Below, one piece after another: positions 57,701 through 64,000 of a stretch of 64,000 bases of DNA. Each line of letters starts with the position of its first letter. The stretch's first letter is position 1. Made by a program: the position numbers and the translations under genes. Below the pieces are notes generated by a model. The model was not told the origin of the DNA. It ran no database searches and saw only the letters and a list, made by a program, of their open reading frames with translations. The DNA is from Bullera alba. Lineage: Eukaryota; Basidiomycota; Tremellomycetes; Tremellales; Bulleraceae. The stretch covers positions 1,430,586-1,494,585 of the forward strand of contig BCIX01000004.1 in the NCBI GenBank assembly GCA_001600095.1, in the 5' to 3' direction.

Positions 57701-60700
57701 GGGTTTGAAGGCATCGCGGGATGAAGCAGTATTGATGCAATTGGTAGCTCAATTTGCGCTGCATGTTCTTTTCCACAACGACTGAAGGGCTGGTCAGCTC
57801 GAGACCCGGAGCGGTGGGAGGTAGCTTACATGATCCGAACCAATGTTTGCTCTCCCTCTGCAGTTGTCGACTTGTTGTAGCGACAGTAGTCGACTGCGCC
57901 TCCTTCTCCTCTTTGAGTTGGTCGATACGTGCCTTCAGCCTTGTTCGCTCGGCACGCTGTTCGCTAGTCAAGGGCGCTCGCCACGACGCGACGTCCCTGT
58001 CCAGAGCCTCGATCTTGGAAATCGCCTTGTCGTACGCCTCGGGGGAGAAGGCGATATCCGACATGGTGAGATGCCAGAAGATGACAAAGAAGGGTGCGCT
58101 GACGAACGTTAATTGGCTTCAGGGTGATTCAGTCTTGCACTTACCCCATACACGAGTTGACATCTGCGGGCAATAACTCCCGCGCTTGCTCCATTGTTGG
58201 CCGCAGCGAAGCAGGGTACCACACCTTGGCATCCTGATCTATATCAGCCTCCAATCAAGATTGACTATTGTGATTCACTTACCGAGGTTGCTTTTGGTGC
58301 TGGAATGGTCGAATGGTCCTGGTCGCCATTCTGCTCCTCCTTCATCGCCACATCGCCATCTTCAGGCAGATCTTTCGTTGAGAGCGTTGGTGATGGCAGA
58401 GGCGTCGTGTCTCGGATCGGCGAAGCGATCGTTCCGGCTTCCTTGGCCGCCGCTATCTTCAGGCGCATAGCTGCTTCCTTGGCCGACTTCGCCTTTTGCA
58501 ATTCCGCATTGAGTCTCGGTCTGAGGATCTGGAAGGCCATGACAAAGTCGAGGTCGAACTCTGAGACGAGAGAGCCGAGGTTTGGCGTGGCGTTGATGTG
58601 CTCGTCCGAGGATAGGTGTTCCGCAAGCAACTCTCCGTATTGTATGAACGTCCCGTGGACCTATCAATGGATCAGCGCTTCACCTATCGACTGGGAAACT
58701 AGGACTCACCGTGTCCTGCATCATGGACATGACTTTGATTGGCTCTTCTTCCAGATTCTCCATGGATTCTTGCCGGACTTTGGCCAGTGCAATCCAGATA
58801 GGCACCGCCAGCGCGGTGTCCCGCAGCGCAGCAACGAGACGAGGCAAGCTCTTCTTGGTGCTCTTTGCCCTGTCAAATGGTGCCTCCTTGGCCTTTGCTC
58901 CAAATTCGGCTCCTTCCACTGGCCGGTTGATCGTCAAGGTGGTCGAGTAGAATGCCTCTTTGACCAGCTCCCTTCCTCCGGCGTAAGCTTGGACTTGATC
59001 CGTGGAGATTGCGTCGTTCTCGACCTGCGACACTCCAGACATGATACTGATAAGCCTGTCCAGGATGGTCAGATCGCCAATTTGATTATCCATTAACCGA
59101 TTGACGATGAATTGCAACACCGGTTGTAGGTCCATGGATACGTAGCGTCGGCTGAAGTCTCCAACGAACGTAGCGAGACCTAAAATGATCAGCCGCTAGC
59201 ACACTTTCCAGTTGGTCGTACTCACTGGACAACCACAGCGCTACGTCCGTTCCATTCTCGTTCGTCATGCGTGTACCCTTTGGCGGGTTTGCCAGTCCGT
59301 CCAGAAGAGTGAACGCTGCAACGTCGGTCGACAATTGAGTCATGTATCGACCTGCCTCGACGATGAACTGCCCGATATTCGAATAATTTCTGACTTGGTG
59401 AACAGCAGTCGACCACAACGCTTGAGGGTTTGTATGACTGAGTTTAGCCAAAGACCTTGCGGGACCTCGATCCACCACGCCACCACCTCCAGGCGCAACA
59501 ACTCTCCTCAGAGCGTCTCTCACACCCTTGGTGCTCGCCTCGGCGGCAGGCACGGCGACTGGACATGACATTGGCTTTCCAGGTGCACATGTAGCGTCTC
59601 GCCATTCCGCGTAGAGGTTGTATCGCGTCATGTAAGGCAGGTGTTTGAGGAGATGCCACAGCTCGACGTCGAAAGCCGCAGTCGCACCAGAGGCCGAAAG
59701 AGCGGGTAGGAGCGAGAACCGGATGATATTTAGCCATGGCTTCATCTCCGCAGTGGTGGGCTATAAGTTGAGCAGTAAGCATGGCTCTCTGCACTGTGTG
59801 ACCGGCACTCACCTCTAAGAATCTCGACCGTTCCTTGTCATCCATAGTGCTCGCTCCATCCAGGCTCTCAGACTTGGCTCGCTGTAAGTCGGCGAAATGA
59901 GCCGCTCCGATCCTGCAGATCTTCACCATCGTCTCGACGTCGCGACCACCTAGGCCGCGCACCAGACCCAACCATCTCATTCCCTTGTCGTGTATATCCT
60001 GAATGCTCGACCATCGCTCGAGACCATGATGCCATTCGGGGTAGAAGAACTCGAACTGCTTTTCCACTGTATCCGGCGGGCATGGCGCTATCAACGTCGG
60101 CACGATGGGTCTGATCTTCTTCAAGATCGCGTTGGGTCTCACGTCTGCGAGTCCGAGTTCGTCTTCGGTATAGTCACCGAGGCCTTGAGCGGCTATTGGA
60201 CTGTAGACCGGTTCCAAGGCGTATTTCACGATCCGCAGAATCAGGTCCGAGATCGATGGATGACTCTGGGCAAAGGATGGGTACTTTCCAAGGAAGTACA
60301 GCGCGGTAGAAAGATCACCGATGGCGAGAGACGCCTGCAATAAGATGATCCGTTGCTCTGGGGGCGGTTTGGGCGGTCCTGCGTCCTCGGTATTGGTGGA
60401 TGGTGTTTCTGGAGCAGCTTCGTCGTCGACCAGAACAGTCTCGGTGAGCTTGTTCCGGGTTTTCGTGCCCTGAGTGACAGTCTTGAGATAATTTGAGTTG
60501 ATGACTTCCAGCTGGGCGTCGTCGGGCGAGAGCTATTCCACGACATCAGCACCAGCTACCACACGAGCTGAATGATCACTTGCGAAAGGTAATAGGTCTG
60601 CAAGGCTGACGAAGCTATACTTGACTAGCAGCGCAGCTAGGTATACTAAGCCGTGTGGCGTCTCGCCGCCATCGGGTTTCTGCTTGGCGATCAGTATCTC

Positions 60701-62009
60701 TCGCACAACTTTTCTCGGGACATACCTGGAAAAAACCGAATTTGACGCCCAGAACCTGGCTCAAGACTCTATCACCTCCTTTGGCCAGAGCATCTTTGAT
60801 CTCATCGACCTCGTCATCGAGCCAGCTGTCGACTGCTTTTTGTTTGCCCTTTCCATCCGGAAGGGCAGTACTGCCCCAGGGTGAGCACCGCAATAGGTCC
60901 AAGAAGAACCTCCAGTGTGCAGCCACTTGACAGCTTGCAATGTCCAGAATGATGTCGAGGACTCGAGGAGGGGACAGGTTGAAGTATCCTATCAAGGCCA
61001 TGATCTTGTCCCAAACTCGCTTTGCCCTCAGCGAGCGGCCTTTGCTCGTTTCACTGCGGTATGTCGGTGACAGCGAGTCGGTCGATGTCAAGAGTACAAT
61101 CAGAGCAGAGAACCCCTCGGAGGACTCTCGGAGGAGGTTGTACTTGGATTGCTTGTAGAATAGCGTTGTGCTGCGTTTGACATGCGACCGCTGCAATGCC
61201 GTTGGCGCCGAGGGGAATGGATGAAGCCCTAATTTGAGCAGGATCTCCGGTGAGAGAAGCAAGTTTGGTATTATCGTGGGTATGGTCGATGATTCCTATT
61301 CATGATGTCAGGTACCGTATCGTTGGGTAAGGCCGGGAAGAGTCCACAAGGGGTAGGCGATTGACGAACCATGAGAAGTTTGATCAACTCGACTCCTTTT
61401 TCGCCGGGAGGCATCGTCCGAGTCGACGTTTCCCCATCCACATCCATCTCCTCCGTTTTGGGCTCTTCTGGCGCTCCGACATCCTCCTTCTCCTCATTGA
61501 CAACTTCGACAGCATCGACCAGAGCCTCGGTCAAGACGGTCAGGCGCTGCTCCTTGTCCTCCTCTTCCAGCTGTTGAACGACATAGGCGCAGACATCAGC
61601 CAATTGTTGAGCGTCCAGTGAAGATACAAGAAGGGAGATGAGAGTATTCGACAGAGGGAGAGATGCTAGTGGTGTCGCGGCATCCTCTAGGGGCAGTTGA
61701 GCAATCACAGTGTCTCCAATGACATTTTTGCCTGACCCTCCGAAGTCGAGGATCGCTTTTGAGATCTCGTCGTCCATCCTGTCCGGCGTTGTCGATGTGC
61801 CAAGTCTGACAGCGACCTGGAAGACGGTCCGACAGTCTTTTTGTAGGCGATGGCAAGATCCAACGAGACGGAGAGCAGCAATCACAAGGTGTCGAGCTGT
61901 CGGTGTATCGAGTTCGACTTCGGACTAACGGAAGCAAATTGACGGCTCGATCAGTCATCCAGGCAGTAGTAGAAACGCAGAAGCAAGCTCCATCTCTCTG
62001 CATCTCCAT
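54778..62009 (-). CDS. THO2: THO complex subunit 2
   Basis: Largest THO/TREX scaffold, coupling transcription to mRNA export. Over fifteen exons and about 2000 residues. Conserved pieces in order: MDDEISKAILDFGGSGKNVI, LAKGGDRVLSQVLGVKFGFF, FEFFYPEWHHGLERWSSIQD, MKPWLNIIRFSLLPALSASG, LLKHLPYMTRYNLYAEWRDA, KLSHTNPQALWSTAVHQVRN, YSNIGQFIVEAGRYMTQLST, MDLQPVLQFIVNRLMDNQIG, YGELLAEHLSSDEHINATPN and the Tho2 core APFFVIFWHLTMSDIAFSPE, CFIPRCLQTPADAIFVAKFI, YQNFFSDNLAGTIFSCTTNE, ALVSCWGETDFM. The C-terminus is a long R/D/S-rich tail with RDPRD repeats (about 55440-55700) and ends MLASAMKGANE. The 5' end is uncertain: frame closes just upstream of SEVELDTPTARHL, and an ATG at 62007-62009 joined by a 52-nt intron (donor GTTTCT) is a guess. 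Confidence 0.88.
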
Positions 62010-62192
62010 CGTCTCTGCTCTCGTCATTGGGGATTGGTGATCTATGCATTGATACATGGGTCCGGAAGCGCACTATAGTCTGGAGCAATCCCCACAGAGC
62101 TCCTGAATCTCCAACTCGGCAACGGGTCCCTCGCTGCACCTAGAGCAGGGGTCGATGCTCGATTCTCCTCTTCGCAAAGCCTGTACCACACC

Positions 62193-63542
62193 TTAGATAG
62201 GCTGCAGCATGCCAGCGGCGATCATCTCCTCCTGTGTCATCGACGACGACTCGATCATGATTCCAACACCGAATTTGGAGGCGTTCTAAAGGCAGTCAGC
62301 AATCAAGCTCTGATTTGAGTTTTTACACTCACCTTGGCATGGTCAATCTCTCCAGACACGAGGAAGGCGAAGGCTGGGGTGAATCTCTGCTCCAGCAGCA
62401 TACCAACCTTTCCAGCAGAGTCAATCTGTCCTCGGAACGTGGCCATCCTGAAGTCGTACTTGGCTCCAAGAGTGGCAACGGCTTCCCGCCTAGCTGGGCC
62501 CATCATCGAAGCTGGCTGGATGATCGTCTGCAAGTCCAAAGCGACGTCGACCTTGTCACTCAATTTCTGGAAGTATGTAGCCTGGACGTTCCCCGATGGC
62601 TGCAACTGGGCAGTGGCGGTCCATGAGGGGGTGAAAGGCAGCGAAGATGGCTGGCCCATGGCGGTGGGTGTGAGGGCCTCGAGTGGGTTTGGCAGCGAGG
62701 TGAGTTTGGCGAGGTAGGATGTCGAGGTTTCTAGGATGGAAGGTTGAGGATGCTGGATGATGGACTCGAATCCGAGCGACAGTCTCGGTGAAATCGAGTG
62801 GAGGAGGGACACAAAGTGGATACCGGTACCGTCGAGCAGACCTGGGTTCATGGTTTTCAGCGACAGAGAGTAGTGTGGGCCAAGGTGGTCGTGCTCGATC
62901 TGGATCATCGACTGTCCTGGTTTGTTGAACAGCTGCACTAGTGTCAATCCCGCCTCGCGATCCCGACGACCATCGCCTGTGCGAGCCGCTCACCTGTCCC
63001 TGAATCTTGGTGATGTCCGATGACGACCAAGTCTGGTTCGCTCTCATTGTCACCACTCCCTGTCCATCGACACCACCTTGAAGCAACGACTACAGGGGGG
63101 TCAGCAAAACCTCTGAAAGACCCTCATAACGCCGGTCCCACCTGCGCATTGGCGAACACGGCTCCAAAGTTGTAGCTAGCTGGTTTGCTTGCCGATCCGA
63201 GGGCAAACGAATGCGTCAACTGGAAAGCTGGGTTTGCAGAAACGACTCTTGCGACATCCGCTCTAGCACCGTCGAATGTCCAGTTTGCCAGATGGACCTC
63301 TGTCCCAAGCGTAAATCAGCCACTACCTCCTGCTCATTCATTATGATTTCCTCACGGGAGACATCTCTAGTCAAGTTCTCCACCGTTCCGGGCTGAACCA
63401 GTCCAAAGCTCTCTTTCCATCCGTGGAATCGAGCATAAGTGTTGTAAACGGGTCCTGCGACTGGGTGGAATAGGTTTGCCACGCTGTCGAGGTATGGCGT
63501 GAGTGCGGACGGTGCCGCAGACTTTTCCGAGCTGATCGACAT
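62193..63542 (-). CDS. TOM40: Mitochondrial import pore TOM40
   Basis: Beta-barrel channel of the outer-membrane TOM complex. Exons: start MSISSEKSAAPSALTPYLDS, then YARFHGWKESFGLVQPGTVE and NLTRDVS, spliced at a GTGAGG donor to QVHLANWTFDGARADVARVV and SANPAFQLTHSFALGSASKP. Next SYNFGAVFANAQ, SLLQGGVDGQGVVTMRANQT, LFNKPGQSMIQIEHDHLGPH, YSLSLKTMNPGLLDGTGI and LGFESIIQHPQP. The last strands give MATFRGQIDSAGKVGMLLEQ, RFTPAFAFLVSGEIDHAK and, after an intron, FGVGIMIESSSMTQEEMIAA to MLQPI. The PG-x-x-E and DYxxxDY-type positions and C-terminal beta signal region fit TOM40. About 365 residues, normal length. THO2 begins about 180 bases downstream on the same strand. Confidence 0.93.
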
Positions 63543-63846
63543 GGTGCTAGGAGGTGGATGAGGTGTGTCGATGCTACTCGAGCGATGACTATGAGGTGAC
63601 TATGACTATAGCTGTGGCCACGGATTGAAAGAATCTCAAAGCAATCATCGGCTTGGTTGAGTCCGGGATTAACGAGTGTGGCACTTGCACTTGTGCTCAC
63701 TTCCGTCGGAACCAGATTTGTTGACAACCCTCCTACTATCAGTCCGCTGCAGTGAAAGAGAAGATACTGTGCCGTTGCTGTGCCGCTTGACCACTGGACC
63801 AGCTTGTGACCAGCTATATACTGCTCAAGTCTTGAAGCAAAGCATC
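63543..63846. promoter_or_regulatory. Divergent intergenic region TOM40 / downstream gene
   Basis: 304 bases between divergent starts. A TATA-like CTATATACTG lies at about 63814-63823, some 25-30 bases before the plus-strand ATG, very close for a TATA box but in the right direction. Confidence 0.4.
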
Positions 63847-64000
63847 ATGGCTGTCGATCCATCGTCATCGAGGGTCAACTACGAATCTCTTAACCTATCC
63901 GCCGCCTCGTTCACCTCGGCAATCAATGCCTGGATCCCAGCAAGCTTTGGACGACAACGGACAGAAGCGGAGAAGAGCCAGGAATTCGAGCAGGCTCTGA
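63847..64000 (+). CDS. Unidentified protein, N-terminal part only (3' end outside window)
   Basis: An ATG at 63847 opens a frame to the window end: MAVDPSSSRVNYESLNLSAA, SFTSAINAWIPASFGRQRTE and AEKSQEFEQAL. The frame is uninterrupted for 51 codons with a plausible Kozak context. The family is not recognised from this short part. Confidence 0.55.
   Translation, partial: MAVDPSSSRVNYESLNLSAASFTSAINAWIPASFGRQRTEAEKSQEFEQAL

Noticed and set aside
58194..59096. 300-codon open frame on the plus strand
   Set aside because: Antisense to THO2, whose conserved segments lie on the minus strand across the same bases.

Overview
The window is nuclear DNA from a fungus, most likely a basidiomycete yeast of the Tremellomycetes. 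The clues are compact genes with many short GT-AG introns of about 50-70 nt, a CTGAC/CTGAT branch-point motif shortly before most acceptors, pyrimidine-rich leaders, many convergent and divergent neighbours with short gaps, and a set of conserved eukaryotic single-copy genes. Placement to genus is not possible from the sequence alone.

Layout. 1-11.2 kb: end of a mitochondrial ribosome recycling factor, a small Con-6-like protein, a TLC-domain membrane protein, a YTP1-like membrane protein, an M13 zinc endopeptidase and an intronless orphan. 11.4-14.5 kb: cytosolic M1 aminopeptidase. 14.5-20.6 kb: an accessory island with five tandem members and one dispersed member of a repeat family that looks like introner-like elements (introns that multiply as units), plus an orphan gag-like zinc-knuckle gene. 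20.6-33.7 kb: RAD17-like checkpoint loader, KSH1, a bZIP factor, RRP17, an amino acid permease, RFC5 and PHO13-like phosphatase. 33.7-39.1 kb: a second accessory patch holding a broken SNF2-type helicase. 39.2-64 kb: SPT6, a small zinc-binding protein, capping protein alpha, an eIF4E-family protein with a very long N-terminal extension, phospholipase C, THO2, TOM40 and the start of one more gene.

Functional themes. RFC5 and RAD17 both belong to clamp-loader biology. SPT6 and THO2 both act in transcription elongation and mRNA export. RRP17 acts in ribosome biogenesis, TOM40 and the recycling factor in mitochondria. These genes do not form operons and their closeness is probably ordinary fungal gene order.

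The most interesting feature is the repeat family at 15654-17740 and 20056-20374. All six copies start with GTGAGTAG and end in AG. All share an invariant 21-nt core whose first base lies exactly 30 nt from the last base of the element, and that 30-nt tail can fold into a stem with the putative branch point in its loop and the acceptor AG in the stem. Removing the five tandem copies as introns leaves exons that stay open in one reading frame, apart from an uncertain first exon. Splice sites and exons were deduced by eye; gene models with many small exons should be treated as approximate at the base level.
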